In this document: positions 8,281-16,996 of the stretch, one piece after another
Layout: every line of letters begins with the position of its first letter
Numbering within the stretch: the stretch's first letter is position 1
Source: Paracoccaceae bacterium
GTDB taxonomy: Bacteria; Pseudomonadota; Alphaproteobacteria; Rhodobacterales; Rhodobacteraceae
Length of the DNA: 64,000 nucleotides
Direction: 5' to 3'
Assembly (NCBI GenBank): GCA_902554705.1
Contig: CACDPP010000001.1
Span: 1-64,000 of the forward strand
Program-made: the position numbers and the translations under genes
Notes under the pieces: generated by a model
What the model was told of the DNA's origin: nothing
The model's input: only the letters and a program-made list of their open reading frames with translations
The model's database searches: none

Positions 8281-9411
8281 TTATAATGGTTCTAAGTCAC
8301 CAAGACTCAAATGTTCATGAAACTCTAACTCAAATTCTCCAAAGTTTTTATTTATTATAGCTTTTCTTATTATCCCCATAAGATCTTGATAATAATGAAG
8401 ATTATGCCAAGTTATTAGCATTGAAGAAATTATTTCCTGTGATTTAAATACATGATGCAAGTATGCTCTAGAGTAGTTTTTACATGCAGGGCATTGACAC
8501 GAAACGTCGAGCGGTCTGGGATCATTTTGGTGCCTCGCATTTTTTATATTTACTACACCTCTATGGGTGAAAGCCTGCCCTGTTCTCCCAGATCGAGAGG
8601 GTAAAACGCAATCCATCATATCTATTCCTCTTTTAACCGCACCTACTATATCACTTGGTTTACCAACGCCCATTAAATACCTTGGCTTGTCAGCCGGCAA
8701 CATGTCTGGAGCAAAGTCTAAAACTCGAAACATTTCCTCCTGCCCCTCTCCTACTGCTAGACCTCCTATTGCGTATCCATCAAATTCTATTGACTGGAGA
8801 ATTTTAGCACTTTCAGCACGCAAATCGTACTCTAAACCACCTTGTTGTATTCCAAACAGTGCATATCCTGGCCGATCTCCAAAAGCATCTCTCGAGCGTT
8901 TCGCCCACCTCATAGACAGCTGCATGCTACTTTCAATTTTTTCATATGGTGCCGGCAAAGCAGGACATTCATCAAAACACATGACGATATCACTTCCTAA
9001 CATTTTTTGAATTTCAATTGACCTTTCTGGACTTAGGTTATGGCGAGACCCATCTATGTGAGACTTAAAAGTGACACCTTCTTCGCTTAATTTTCGGAGC
9101 TCAGCTAAACTCATAACTTGAAAACCACCGCTATCGGTGAGTATTGGCCTTTCCCAATTCATAAATTTATGGAGCCCACCTAAATCCGATATCCTCTCAG
9201 CGGTTGGCCTTAACATCAAATGATATGTATTTCCTAACAAAACATCTGCGCCAGTAGACCTAACACTTTCTGGTAGCATTGCTTTCACAGTAGCCGCTGT
9301 TCCAACAGGCATAAAAGCAGGTGTCCTAATTTCCCCTCTCGGTGTCGAAATTACTCCACATCTGGCTTTTCCATCAACCGCAGTCAGGGAGTATGAAAAT
9401 TTTTTTGCCAT
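8281..9411 (-). CDS. tgt: Queuine/preQ1 tRNA-guanine transglycosylase
   Basis: Swaps the wobble guanine of GUN-anticodon tRNAs for preQ1. At 376 residues from ATG 9411 (MAKKFSYSL) it has the family's usual length; a TTG 15 bases upstream is less likely. DSGGFQ at 93-98 is the substrate-binding loop with the catalytic Asp. [17 protein letters not shown] carries the second, nucleophilic Asp and the RTG tRNA contact. The zinc site is CQCPAC followed by the His of the TWHNLHYY helix. It is transcribed alone, converging on the DUF1624 gene. Confidence 0.96.
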   Translation of the reverse strand: MAKKFSYSLTAVDGKARCGVISTPRGEIRTPAFMPVGTAATVKAMLPESVRSTGADVLLGNTYHLMLRPTAERISDLGGLHKFMNWERPILTDSGGFQVMSLAELRKLSEEGVTFKSHIDGSRHNLSPERSIEIQKMLGSDIVMCFDECPALPAPYEKIESSMQLSMRWAKRSRDAFGDRPGYALFGIQQGGLEYDLRAESAKILQSIEFDGYAIGGLAVGEGQEEMFRVLDFAPDMLPADKPRYLMGVGKPSDIVGAVKRGIDMMDCVLPSRSGRTGQAFTHRGVVNIKNARHQNDPRPLDVSCQCPACKNYSRAYLHHVFKSQEIISSMLITWHNLHYYQDLMGIIRKAIINKNFGEFELEFHEHLSLGDLEPL

Positions 9412-9452
9412 TAGATTATTTCTCAAAGTAAAAATACTTTTAAGTATATTGT

Positions 9453-9869
9453 TTATTCACTGAAATTCTTTCCACTAGATAATGGAGCCATACGAATAAG
9501 GCGAGAGTCTTGCACCGCTAGTTGACGATGCTTCATAGCCTCACGATAATCAGGATTTTTCACCATGGAAACAAAGGCACCAGCGCTTGGGTATTCTGCT
9601 ATAAAACAAAAATCCCACTTTTCTTCACTGGGCCCTATTAGGGGAAAGAGCATTTCTCCACGCCATATTATTTTACCACCCAGGTTTTCAAATATCGGAA
9701 AACTAAGTCGGCCATATCTTTTATATGCTTCCACACCTGAGACCACTTCACCATTGGGGTACTCAACTTCCTTATGAACCTTGACCAAGTTGAGCATATT
9801 CAAAGGTCGCGGATCTTTTATCTCACGAAAAGCATTAAACTCCTCACCCGAAAAACTTGTGTAACTCAT
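9453..9869 (-). CDS. DUF1330 family protein
   Basis: A 138-residue cytoplasmic protein of ferredoxin-like dimeric alpha/beta-barrel type. I choose ATG 9869 because GAGG lies five bases before it; ATG 9896 would add nine residues without a site. Family landmarks are [38 protein letters not shown], the [15 protein letters not shown] strand, and the terminal [14 protein letters not shown]. Its biochemical role is not known. It sits between tig and tgt, all on the minus strand. Confidence 0.85.
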   Translation of the reverse strand: MSYTSFSGEEFNAFREIKDPRPLNMLNLVKVHKEVEYPNGEVVSGVEAYKRYGRLSFPIFENLGGKIIWRGEMLFPLIGPSEEKWDFCFIAEYPSAGAFVSMVKNPDYREAMKHRQLAVQDSRLIRMAPLSSGKNFSE

Positions 9870-9988
9870 TGGCGCCTCACGAAGTGCTAATACCATTTAC
9901 GCTCTTCAGACTTTTTTATCATCATGTTTGTACAAAACAAAGTCGGACATACGATTTAAAGCAAAAGGCTAAACGTTGGAACTTCAGA

Positions 9989-11323
9989 CTAGTCTTTGTC
10001 TAATGCCTCAACTGCAGTTTGCAATTCAGTTTTGTTTACTTTTTTATCGGTAACGGTCGCTTGCTCAAAAATATGATCAACTACTTTGTCTTCGAATATC
10101 GGCGCACGTAGCTGCTGCTGCATTTGCTCGTTCTTCTGCATGAATTCGAAAAATTCTTTTTCTTGACCAGGGTACTGCCTCGATTGAGCCATAATTGCTT
10201 GTGTAATTTCAGCCTCTGTCACTTCGACCTCAGCTTTTTGTCCTAATTCTGCTAGAAGTAGGCCTAATCGAACTCGCCTCTCGGCCAATTTATTATGTTC
10301 TTTGGTCGGTTCAATATTTTCATGTTCGTGATCTTTAACATCTGGGTTTTCATCATGAAATAATTGATGTGCTATTTGCTTGGCCTCTGCTTCAACAAGA
10401 CTTGGAGGTAATTCAAATTTTACTTTTTTGTCTAAAGCATCAAGAAGTTGACGTTTCATGACCGCTCTAGCCGCTCCACCATATTCAGATTCTAATCGTT
10501 CACTGATTTGAGCTTTTAATGCTTTCAAATCGTCTGCTCCAAATTTAGTTGCCAGCTCGTCATTAATTTTTGCAGGTACAGGTTCTTTGACGTTCTTAAT
10601 TTTACAAGCGAATTCAGCGTCCTTTCCAGCGAGATCTTTTGATCCATACTCCTTTGGAAATGTAACATTAACTTTTTGATCTTCTCCCGCTTTACATCCA
10701 ACCAATTGCGTTTCAAATCCTGGGATGAAACTATTAGAACCTAGGACCAACGGATAATCTTCTGAAGAACCTCCATCAAATGCTTCGCCGTCGACTGTTC
10801 CAAGAAAGTCAATGACTACCTGGTCTCCATCTTTTGCTTTAGAGCCCTTCTTACGGTCTTTGTATTCATTTGCGGAAGAAGCAAGGTTGTCTAAGGCTTC
10901 GTCCACTGCTGCCTTATCAGATTTCACTACAAGTTTCTGAAGTTTAATTTTAGAGAAATCTACGTCTGGAATTGATGGCAATGCTTCATAAGTTAGAGAG
11001 ACCTCTACGTCCTCTCCTTCTTTCCACTTTTCTCTATTTTGCATCTCTACGTTAGGTTGCATAGCGGGACGATCGCCACTGTCTTCAAAGTGCTTGGACA
11101 TTGCTCCGTCAATGGTTTCCTGCATCGCCTCACCTAATATCCGCTGCCCAAATTGCCGCTTTAAAAGAGCAATAGGTACTTTGCCCTTGCGAAACCCTTT
11201 CATCTCAACATCAGGTTGAGCTTCATGTAATTTTTCATTAACCTTAGTATCTAATTCATCAGCCGTTAATTTGATTGAATAGGCACGCTTGAGCCCTTCG
11301 TTAAGGGTTTCAGTAACCTGCAT
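9989..11323 (-). CDS. tig: Trigger factor
   Basis: A ribosome-bound chaperone and peptidyl-prolyl isomerase of 444 residues, the usual length. The N-terminal ribosome-binding domain contains [18 protein letters not shown] (the GFRxGxxP signature). The central FKBP-like domain includes [19 protein letters not shown] and the [14 protein letters not shown] loop. The helical C-terminal arms follow and end with an acidic tail. An AGGAGA-like site overlaps GGAGATTTTT before the ATG. It is a single gene, followed by DUF1330 about 90 bases on. Confidence 0.97.
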   Translation of the reverse strand: MQVTETLNEGLKRAYSIKLTADELDTKVNEKLHEAQPDVEMKGFRKGKVPIALLKRQFGQRILGEAMQETIDGAMSKHFEDSGDRPAMQPNVEMQNREKWKEGEDVEVSLTYEALPSIPDVDFSKIKLQKLVVKSDKAAVDEALDNLASSANEYKDRKKGSKAKDGDQVVIDFLGTVDGEAFDGGSSEDYPLVLGSNSFIPGFETQLVGCKAGEDQKVNVTFPKEYGSKDLAGKDAEFACKIKNVKEPVPAKINDELATKFGADDLKALKAQISERLESEYGGAARAVMKRQLLDALDKKVKFELPPSLVEAEAKQIAHQLFHDENPDVKDHEHENIEPTKEHNKLAERRVRLGLLLAELGQKAEVEVTEAEITQAIMAQSRQYPGQEKEFFEFMQKNEQMQQQLRAPIFEDKVVDHIFEQATVTDKKVNKTELQTAVEALDKD

Positions 11324-11429
11324 TAAAAATCTCCGTCATTTTGAACGCGCTCATAAGCACAAATATTTACGACCTTCTATTTTGCAAATGCAACCAATTC
11401 AAGTAGATTTCGCTCAAGAATAAAAACAG

Positions 11430-11825
11430 TTAAGAAGTAAATCTGATAAACAATAAAATTGCAGATATAAAAATATGCAAGAGAGTTATCATAACCGATC
11501 ACGTATGCAATAAAACAAAGATTTTTTTATGCTTCGTATCTGACGCCTTATTAACTGCAGGAATGAGAACCATGAAAGCTGGGATCATGGTTATGAAAAT
11601 ACTAAACGCTAAATCTATAGTTAGATTGCTGGTTTTTAAACTGAGCAAAATAATTAGAGCCGATACAACCAATAATTAACCATAAAAATATAATAAAGTT
11701 TTACGTACAAAGGCACTATCAACGGATGACCCTAAAACCTTAAAACACAACGCTCCAAATCCTACGCTAAAAAGCAACATACCTCCAAATAAAAAAGAAG
11801 TTAAAAGGACTGCTATATGCTCCAT
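11430..11825 (-). pseudogene. Broken DUF4149-like membrane protein gene (two in-frame stops)
   Basis: From ATG 11825 one frame reads as a four-helix membrane protein: MEHIAVLLTSFLFGGMLLFS, then ...RKTLLYFYG, stop (TAA), LLVVSALIILLSL, then MIPAFMVLIPAVNKASDTKH, FVLLHT, stop (TGA), SVMITLLHIF. The order GG-FF, R-x-x-YY, IP-xN-x-A-x-D and LH-x-SV fits DUF4149 proteins. The residues stay in one frame across both stops, so these are nonsense changes and not frameshifts. The gene directly follows a 47-residue membrane peptide gene. I infer a recently inactivated gene; readthrough is a less likely alternative. Confidence 0.7.
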
Positions 11826-11826
11826 T

Positions 11827-11970
11827 TTAAAGGCTAGATTTTATAAAAAGCCAAATAAAAGCCGCCGCCATTGATCCAAAGAAGATCACCGTGATTGCGA
11901 CCATAAATTTCATCTTGTATCCATCTAATATTTCTTGAGCGGTTTCTGTTTTTTTATCGATTTCTGTCAT
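11827..11970 (-). CDS. Small single-span membrane protein (47 aa)
   Basis: A basic/acidic head (MTEIDKKTETAQEILDGYKM) is followed by one membrane helix (FMVAITVIFFGSMAAAFIWL) and a short polar tail. A purine-rich AGGAAAGAAG stretch lies upstream of ATG 11970. It ends one base before the broken DUF4149 gene and is about 100 bases after the DoxX-like gene. I recognise no family. Confidence 0.55.
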   Translation of the reverse strand: MTEIDKKTETAQEILDGYKMKFMVAITVIFFGSMAAAFIWLFIKSSL

Positions 11971-12072
11971 TTATTTTTTCTTCTTTCCTAACAATTAAAC
12001 CAAAAATATGAGCCAGTCGCTAAACTCAAAAAGCACTGACTACATGATTTAAAAATTACCTGACGAGTTGAA

Positions 12073-12504
12073 TTATGTCCTATTGCCTCTCAACGCAAAA
12101 TAGAGACCACATACCCAAAGGAAGACGTGTAAGTTATCATACAATATGACGTCCAGAAGGCTTTCCGGTTGGCTAACCCAGATTATACCCGTCGTGATGG
12201 AGCATATGGTTATACCCGAGAAGCGAGTAATCATATCTCCAAATTCAGGAATGAAAGAAATGGATATAAGTTTAGCAGCGAAGAAACCGCCAACCAATAA
12301 GCCAATACCAGCTCCCGTTTCGCCGTATGCAACAACCCACCAAACTATATAGGGGAGGTCAAACGCCTCTGCGTCGTCAAGTGTTACCGGGAATTTAGAC
12401 AGTCCTTGCTGAATAAACACTATTGCCAAGGGCATTCTCAATAACCAATGGCTTAAACAAAACTCGGGAATAATTGTCGTTATACTCTTTAATGAAAGTT
12501 GCAT
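12073..12504 (-). CDS. DoxX-like membrane protein
   Basis: A 143-residue protein with four hydrophobic segments. LLRMPLAIVFIQQGLSKFP near residue 22 resembles the start of DoxX-family proteins, and the acidic-aromatic YGETGAGIGLLVGG segment fits the second helix pair. Members work in thiol/redox or respiratory contexts, but none of the catalytic features of the named enzymes can be identified. It is the first gene of a minus-strand run with the 47-residue peptide and the broken DUF4149 gene, and lies downstream of the puf genes. It may belong to the same transcription unit or start its own. Confidence 0.55.
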   Translation of the reverse strand: MQLSLKSITTIIPEFCLSHWLLRMPLAIVFIQQGLSKFPVTLDDAEAFDLPYIVWWVVAYGETGAGIGLLVGGFFAAKLISISFIPEFGDMITRFSGITICSITTGIIWVSQPESLLDVILYDNLHVFLWVCGLYFALRGNRT

Positions 12505-12706
12505 ACTATCTACCTCAATTGGCTAAATTATATTTACCATTACGGGGGTTAACTATGTTTTAGCCGGCTCAATGTTAAATTGTATTTTGATATACGATCC
12601 ATTATTAAAAATGGATTAATTCATAAAAAGATTTTAGGACTGAGGTTTATGTCTGATCCTATTTTTTCAATTCGAAAGATGGAATAGGTAGGCGCGTACA
12701 GGCCTG

Positions 12707-12732
12707 TTAATGTAGAGCAGAACCAACATTAA
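12707..12732. promoter_or_regulatory. Inverted repeat TTAATGT-N12-ACATTAA
   Basis: A perfect 7-bp dyad with 12-bp spacing. It contains TGT-N12-ACA, as in PpsR/CrtJ sites, but the symmetry extends outward and not inward, unlike the sites before pufL. It lies about 200 bases upstream of the DoxX-like gene. It could be an operator of another dimeric regulator, or chance. Confidence 0.35.
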
Positions 12733-12845
12733 TAAAAATATCTGGTATTGGGCGGCTTATCATTAGTGAATGCTATTTCGACTAATTCATATTTGCGAGA
12801 TCATAAACCTCAGCTTCATCAAATTTTGACTATTTTTATGAATTT

Positions 12846-12879
12846 TTTACTGTGCCGCTTATCCAAGCGCCACAGTAAA
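12846..12879 (-). terminator. Strong hairpin downstream of pufX
   Basis: TTTACTGTG and CACAGTAAA form the base and the CGCTT/AAGCG pairs the top, with one G-G (C-C) mismatch and a four-base loop. No uridine run follows on the minus strand, so it is better read as a 3' mRNA stabiliser or processing stop for the puf transcript than as a classical intrinsic terminator. Confidence 0.65.
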
Positions 12880-12938
12880 GTCTTATATAAGGGACCCAAT
12901 TTGCATTATTTCAGCCATGGCTTTTTCCCAAAAAATTT

Positions 12939-13151
12939 CTAATCGCTCAATTGGGCAAACGAATCCGGAGTTGGATCCTCTGCCTGCTTAGATTCAATCG
13001 GTAAAAATGTTCCAATAAAGTAAAAGAACATTATAAACGCAATTGGAATTCCAATGGCAAGGACTGCAAAGAAGGATCCCGCAACCATCTGTCCAAACAC
13101 TTGAGCCAAGGACATTTGTTTATCCCACATATTTGCTTCGTTCTGTTTCAT
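12939..13151 (-). CDS. pufX: PufX-like reaction-centre core protein
   Basis: A 70-residue protein directly after pufM, with a GAGGAAATAAA leader before ATG 13151. A polar N-terminus precedes one membrane helix (GSFFAVLAIGIPIAFIMFFYF), then FIGTFLPIESKQAEDPTP, which aligns by eye with the VVGRMLPIQENQAPAP end of Rhodobacter PufX. PufX opens the LH1 ring and lets quinone leave the reaction centre. Sequence drift in this family is high, so the call rests on helix position, the LPI-E/Q motif and gene order. An alternative is an unrelated small membrane protein in the same slot. Confidence 0.72.
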   Translation of the reverse strand: MKQNEANMWDKQMSLAQVFGQMVAGSFFAVLAIGIPIAFIMFFYFIGTFLPIESKQAEDPTPDSFAQLSD

Positions 13152-13169
13152 TTTATTTCCTCACAAATA

Positions 13170-14093
13170 TTAATTTAGTGGAGCATAACCGTGCATTTGA
13201 GCCCAGTAGTACCAATTATCAACAACGGTTCCAGTCAACAAAATACCTATACCACCAGTGATAGGAACTAAAACTGCAAACCACCAAGCCCATCGATGAA
13301 TACCTTCCATTGAAGCATTGAAACCCATCGTCCAGCGCCAGAATAGAGCCGCACGTTCAGATGCAGTACCACGGTCAGCTATTTGCTCTAACTCTCTGTC
13401 CCCTCCAAATCGGGAAGTCGCGAGGATAGTAGCCCCGTGCATCGCAAATAGGAGCGCGGAGCCATAAAGAAAAGCTATGGAAAGCGCATGAAATGGATTA
13501 TAAAATAGGTTTCCATACACCACAGAAAAGTTCATTGTCCAATCCAAATGGGTAAAGATCCCGTAAGGCACCGCCTCAGACCAACTTCCCATCAAAACGG
13601 GTCGGATCAGTCCTAAAACTAAGAACAACCAAATAGCCGCCCCAAATGCCCAGAAAACGTGTTTGCCCATTTTTAGCTGTCTCGCTAGATCGTACGCCCT
13701 CAACCACCAGGAAAGAACCGATATCAGCAGGAAAAAACTAGCTATCAACCAAAGGCCGCCCTCCTTCATTGGAGCAAAACCCAAACCATACTGTTCAGCT
13801 GGCGGCTCTAATGAAAAATAGAAGAGATCTCGGACAAAGACTGCTGGATTATATCCTGCTTGCCCCCAATACGCGAAGCCTACAATAAGGAACCAAATAA
13901 GGCCTGATATAAGTCCAAGAACTCCGAAGAAACCTAAATATACTGGGCCTAGCTGTGCGTTACCAAACCAACCTAGCAAAGTAGAGAAAGAAGTATTTCG
14001 TGTTCTTTCATCTAAGTTAATACCCTCTTCGACACCTAGTTCAGGAGGACCTTGCACCTGAACTTGTGTAAAAATATTCTGATATTCAGCCAT
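13170..14093 (-). CDS. pufM: Photosynthetic reaction centre M subunit
   Basis: Membrane subunit of the type II reaction centre, 307 residues from ATG 14093 ([13 protein letters not shown]) with GGGAGG five bases upstream. Five membrane helices are visible. H182 and H202 (bacteriochlorophyll ligands), H219, E234 and H266 (non-haem iron) all fall at, or within one residue of, the Rhodobacter positions. The start overlaps the pufL stop by eight bases. No pufC cytochrome gene follows; pufX does. With PufL it binds the special pair and quinones for anoxygenic photophosphorylation. Confidence 0.97.
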   Translation of the reverse strand: MAEYQNIFTQVQVQGPPELGVEEGINLDERTRNTSFSTLLGWFGNAQLGPVYLGFFGVLGLISGLIWFLIVGFAYWGQAGYNPAVFVRDLFYFSLEPPAEQYGLGFAPMKEGGLWLIASFFLLISVLSWWLRAYDLARQLKMGKHVFWAFGAAIWLFLVLGLIRPVLMGSWSEAVPYGIFTHLDWTMNFSVVYGNLFYNPFHALSIAFLYGSALLFAMHGATILATSRFGGDRELEQIADRGTASERAALFWRWTMGFNASMEGIHRWAWWFAVLVPITGGIGILLTGTVVDNWYYWAQMHGYAPLN

Positions 14094-14934
14094 TAATGCC
14101 TCCCTCAATATTTACCCAAAAAGGTAAATCAACATACCAATACCACCACTCAGACCAAGCATCGAACCAGACAGTTCCTGATATCACGATACAAATAGCC
14201 GACCATAAAACAGCGTTTAGAGCCAACAAAAGACCCAACCTGTGTATCCCGAGCGGCCCAATGGAGTAGCCTATAAAATCTCTAAAAAATGTGTCCTCAT
14301 GTTCTGGCACACGCATCTCATTGCCCTTCTCGGGGTTTGCGGCAGAAAGTATTAACGATCCGTGCAATGCCAAAGCCAGTGTCGTAGTGAAAAACAAGGA
14401 TACCGCTATCATGTGAGCCGGGTTATAGTGAAAGTTACCGTATGCATAGCCAACATTGTTGACCCAATCCAGGTGGGACCAAATTCCGTAAGGAAAACCA
14501 TGCCCCCAAGCGCCCATTAAAACTGGTCTTATTACAACTAAGGTTGTGTAAGCGAGTATGGCGAACGAAAAAGCAGCTGGAATGTGCAAACCCATTCCTA
14601 ATTTTCTTGATATTTCAACCTGCCTAAGCGCCCATGAAAGAAATGCGCCATGAGCACATATCGTTACAAGCTGCCAAATCCCACCCTCATTTAAGGGGGC
14701 AAAACCAAGTCCCACCGATAACTCCGGCGGCTCAATTGAAATCAGCCAAGGGTTCCAAGTATCCCCCATAGACGCACCGTAAAAAATTAGGAAAGTTCCC
14801 ATCAGTGCAAAGAAAGCGACCGCTACGCCGAAGAAGCCAACATAAAAAGGACCAATCCAGAAATCAAATAAATTTCCGCCTATGATTGTTCCTCCAGGAA
14901 CTCGATATTTCCTTTCGAAAGATAATAGTGCCAT
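14086..14934 (-). CDS. pufL: Photosynthetic reaction centre L subunit
   Basis: Membrane partner of PufM, 282 residues from ATG 14934 ([15 protein letters not shown]), which has ACGAGGA upstream and matches the usual family start and length. H154, H169, H174, H191 and H231 correspond to the Rhodobacter L-chain ligands 153, 168, 173, 190 and 230 (numbered without Met). Five helices are present. Unlike Rhodobacter and Roseobacter puf operons, no pufB or pufA precede it: the upstream gene is puhC, 186 bases away, and the gap holds a hairpin and two PpsR-type palindromes. Confidence 0.97.
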   Translation of the reverse strand: MALLSFERKYRVPGGTIIGGNLFDFWIGPFYVGFFGVAVAFFALMGTFLIFYGASMGDTWNPWLISIEPPELSVGLGFAPLNEGGIWQLVTICAHGAFLSWALRQVEISRKLGMGLHIPAAFSFAILAYTTLVVIRPVLMGAWGHGFPYGIWSHLDWVNNVGYAYGNFHYNPAHMIAVSLFFTTTLALALHGSLILSAANPEKGNEMRVPEHEDTFFRDFIGYSIGPLGIHRLGLLLALNAVLWSAICIVISGTVWFDAWSEWWYWYVDLPFWVNIEGGING

Positions 14935-14965
14935 CGATTTTTGTATCCTCGTATCTAAAATTCCC

Positions 14966-14992
14966 CGGAGCAAGCACGCGCTGATTGCTCCG
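14966..14992 (-). other. GC-rich hairpin in the pufL leader
   Basis: CGGAGCAA (14966-14973) pairs perfectly with TTGCTCCG (14985-14992) across an 11-base loop, about 30 bases before the pufL start. Rhodobacter carries strong hairpins between pufA and pufL that slow mRNA decay. This one is in the same place relative to pufL although pufA is missing. Confidence 0.7.
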
Positions 14993-15077
14993 CCGGCTAG
15001 CCATCCAATCAATTTTCGTGATCAGACACCATTAAAGCCAGGTAATTCCGTTTAATTGATAATTAGAAATTGCCCTA

Positions 15078-15095
15078 TGTCAATCTATATTGACA
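15078..15095. promoter_or_regulatory. PpsR/CrtJ-type operator, site 1
   Basis: TGTCAATCTATATTGACA fits TGT-N12-ACA exactly and is a perfect 7-bp dyad (TGTCAAT/ATTGACA). PpsR (CrtJ) represses photosynthesis genes in purple bacteria by binding pairs of such sites. It lies 144 bases upstream of pufL. Confidence 0.75.
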
Positions 15096-15100
15096 CTCTG

Positions 15101-15118
15101 TGTAATATTTTTTTGACA
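15101..15118. promoter_or_regulatory. PpsR/CrtJ-type operator, site 2
   Basis: A second TGT-N12-ACA match (TGTAATATTTTTTTGACA), less symmetric inside, 23 bp centre-to-centre from site 1, or about two helical turns. It ends just after the puhC stop, so the pair is placed to control a pufL promoter separate from puhC. Confidence 0.68.
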
Positions 15119-15120
15119 CT

Positions 15121-15552
15121 TTACTCTAAAAGATTGAAAAATACTTGAATATTACCGTCTCCGAAACCTGCGAGATCAATTTCTCTTTCAGTTTGAGGGT
15201 CAAAAATACTTATCCTATCTTTTTCACTGAGTCGCAGAAATACATTTGAGTTTTCAAATATTCCAACTTTTTTTCGATCTCTCTCCAGCACTTTTGTAAC
15301 CGTAGAAACAAAATTTTCTTGTTCCTTTGAATAGCTAACTAAAACATTTCCGTCGTCATCAAGAATTAGAGTTTCACCATCATCCCCAATTTTTAAAAGA
15401 ATCTCTTTTTCAGCCTTTATATCTAATTGCTTTGTAATTGAGTAAGGGCGTGATTCCGACATGCGAAACACAGCTACAAACGCAACAAATAAAACTAAAA
15501 TACAAATTACAAATAATGGAAGTGATGAATTGAAAATAATTTTTTTTTTCAC
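15121..15552 (-). CDS. puhC: Photosynthetic complex assembly protein PuhC
   Basis: A 143-residue protein from GTG 15552, preceded by GAGGTGA at proper spacing; GTG 15564 is possible but lies on that site. One N-terminal membrane helix (LPLFVICILVLFVAFVAVF) anchors a soluble domain. GDDGETLILDDDGNVLVSYSK, an ER-x-RK stretch (VLERDRKKVGI), a DPQTEREIDL strand and a closing GFGDGNIQVFFNLLE match the PuhC layout (DPATGR-x-IDL, FGPTN-x-x-AF-x-x-LL). PuhC helps assemble reaction-centre/LH1 cores and normally sits with puhA and puhB; here it precedes pufL instead. Confidence 0.82.
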   Translation of the reverse strand: MKKKIIFNSSLPLFVICILVLFVAFVAVFRMSESRPYSITKQLDIKAEKEILLKIGDDGETLILDDDGNVLVSYSKEQENFVSTVTKVLERDRKKVGIFENSNVFLRLSEKDRISIFDPQTEREIDLAGFGDGNIQVFFNLLE

Positions 15553-15987
15553 AATATTCTTCACCTCAAAACTGTTACTCTATCGCCATCAAGATGGTTA
15601 GAGATTTTGGCGTCTAGACATTTATGGTTAAAAGTATCTTTTTTCAAAGTTAACGCAAACCAAAAATTTGCTGCCAGTTGGCTTTGTGAAAAATGTAAAA
15701 ATGCTAGCGCCTCTTAAGCGGACTGACTTACGACTGAACTAACTCATCTAGCATTGAAGACATAGACTATAATAATTATCGAGCTTGGGTCATCGGGTGA
15801 TTTTTTTATTTTTGAACATTGATTATTACTTGAGGAAATCTAACTTTTGAATATAAGACAAATACCGCGTTTTAGTTAGCTAACTTCTTTTCGCAGATGG
15901 AGACCGCCAACATAAATCGAAATATTTTATAAACTCGCATCCCATTTTGGGATTGCAAGATTAACTTACGACTTAAAGGAATGTAAA
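15553..15987. other. Divergent promoter region between puhC and pseudoazurin
   Basis: This 435-base gap must hold the promoters of puhC and of the pseudoazurin gene. I found no TGT-N12-ACA pair, no FNR-type TTGAT-N4-ATCAA and no antenna peptide gene. A small ATCCCA-TTT-TGGGAT hairpin lies at 15939-15953 in the pseudoazurin leader. Confidence 0.55.
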
Positions 15988-16482
15988 ATGAATAAAAGTT
16001 ACAACCGCAGGGAAGTTTTAACCGGAGCTGGTGTAGTTATGACGGCTGCTTTAGCGCCTAACTTTTTAGCTGCAGGAAACACTTTTGAAGTTTTAATGTT
16101 AAATAAAGACCCAGATAATCCAAAAAAGAAAATGGTATTTTCTCCTAATTTATTAAAAGTTGCCGTTGGCGATACCGTTTCATTTTTACCTGAAGATAAG
16201 GGACACAACAGTGAGATAATTAAAGGTATGATCCCAGACGGAGCCGAAACTTGGAAAGGTAAAATGAATAAGCAAGTAGATGTAACCTTCACGGTTCCAG
16301 GATTTTACGGTTATCACTGCAAGCCGCATTCAAACATGGGAATGATCGGGTTAATTGTTGTGGAAGGCGATGGTATGCTTGATAACTTAGAGGCAGCGCG
16401 AGGCGTTAAGCACAGAGGAAAAGCCAAGAAAGCTTGGAAAGAGCTTTGGGAAGCCGCAGACGAAGCTGGAATGACGGCCTAG
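15988..16482 (+). CDS. Pseudoazurin (blue copper protein) with a Tat-like signal
   Basis: A 164-residue periplasmic electron carrier; AAAGGA precedes the ATG. The cupredoxin fold has type-1 copper ligands H73 (KGHNSE), C111, H114 and M119 in [15 protein letters not shown], with the spacing of pseudoazurins. The leader [19 protein letters not shown] carries twin arginines, suggesting Tat export of the folded protein, whereas classical pseudoazurins use Sec. A helical tail of about 30 residues ([19 protein letters not shown]) closes it. Pseudoazurin usually donates electrons to denitrification enzymes; no nir/nos genes are nearby and its divergent neighbours are photosynthesis genes. A role with the reaction centre is only a guess. 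Confidence 0.9.
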   Translation: MNKSYNRREVLTGAGVVMTAALAPNFLAAGNTFEVLMLNKDPDNPKKKMVFSPNLLKVAVGDTVSFLPEDKGHNSEIIKGMIPDGAETWKGKMNKQVDVTFTVPGFYGYHCKPHSNMGMIGLIVVEGDGMLDNLEAARGVKHRGKAKKAWKELWEAADEAGMTA

Positions 16483-16784
16483 AATAATCAAATCCTCCAT
16501 CTAAAATAGATATAATTCTTCAAAATTAATTGAAGTTAAATTTTAGATGGGGGTAACAACCAACTTGAGCATTTCTAGAAAGACAAACTCCCTTATGTTT
16601 ATAGCAAAGGGAGACAATTAATGAGTAGTAATGCTATAGCTTAACTTCATTCTAAGCATTATAATTTATCTTAATAGACTAGCATAACAAAATTCCTACC
16701 AGCTAAGGATTCAGGTAGTTTTAGGGTATATGTAACTTTACACAGAACTGATTTTTAGGAAGAATAGTTTAACGGAGTCTTACC
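16483..16784 (+). other. Intergenic with a compound hairpin after the pseudoazurin gene
   Basis: CCATCTAAAA (16497-16506) pairs with TTTTAGATGG (16541-16550), enclosing a second stem CTTCAA/TTGAAG (16518-16535). No uridine run follows, so this is a probable 3' end structure and not a standard terminator. Nothing else is apparent up to the next gene. Confidence 0.5.
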
Positions 16785-16961
16785 ATGAAACGAGGTCGCC
16801 AGACAAATCCACGTGAGTATATTGAAATTCGTATTGAGCAACTGCTCGAGGATAGAAAGAAAGAAAAAGATAGCTTTAACCGTCAATGGCTTTGGCGTGT
16901 TATAAGCGAATTGAAATATGTAGCAACAATGATGGATAAAGATAGAGCAGGTAAAGATTAA
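16785..16961 (+). CDS. Small basic protein (58 aa), unknown
   Basis: The frame starts after ACGGAG with eight bases spacing. The protein is charged and helical (YIEIRIEQLLEDRKKEKDS, then NRQWLWRVISELKYVATMM) with no membrane segment. No family is recognised. It is the first of four consecutive short plus-strand genes leading into a FAD oxidoreductase. Confidence 0.55.
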   Translation: MKRGRQTNPREYIEIRIEQLLEDRKKEKDSFNRQWLWRVISELKYVATMMDKDRAGKD

Positions 16962-16996
16962 GATTAAAACGAAGTAGCCAAATAAGGATGAAAACT

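Larger units (their letters stand above)
12505..12938. other. Intergenic region after pufX
   Basis: Between the pufX stop and the DoxX-like start. It holds a spaced inverted repeat and one strong hairpin (listed separately). I specifically looked for pufB/pufA-like antenna peptides here and found none. Confidence 0.6.

Noticed and set aside
12748-12942. Plus-strand frame of 64 codons after pufX
   Set aside because: It crosses the hairpin and the pufX end, lacks a ribosome binding site and resembles no antenna or other protein.
14935-15120. Search for pufB/pufA antenna genes before pufL
   Set aside because: No frame with the LH1 alpha or beta signature (membrane helix with the ligand His) exists here or in the other photosynthesis gaps.
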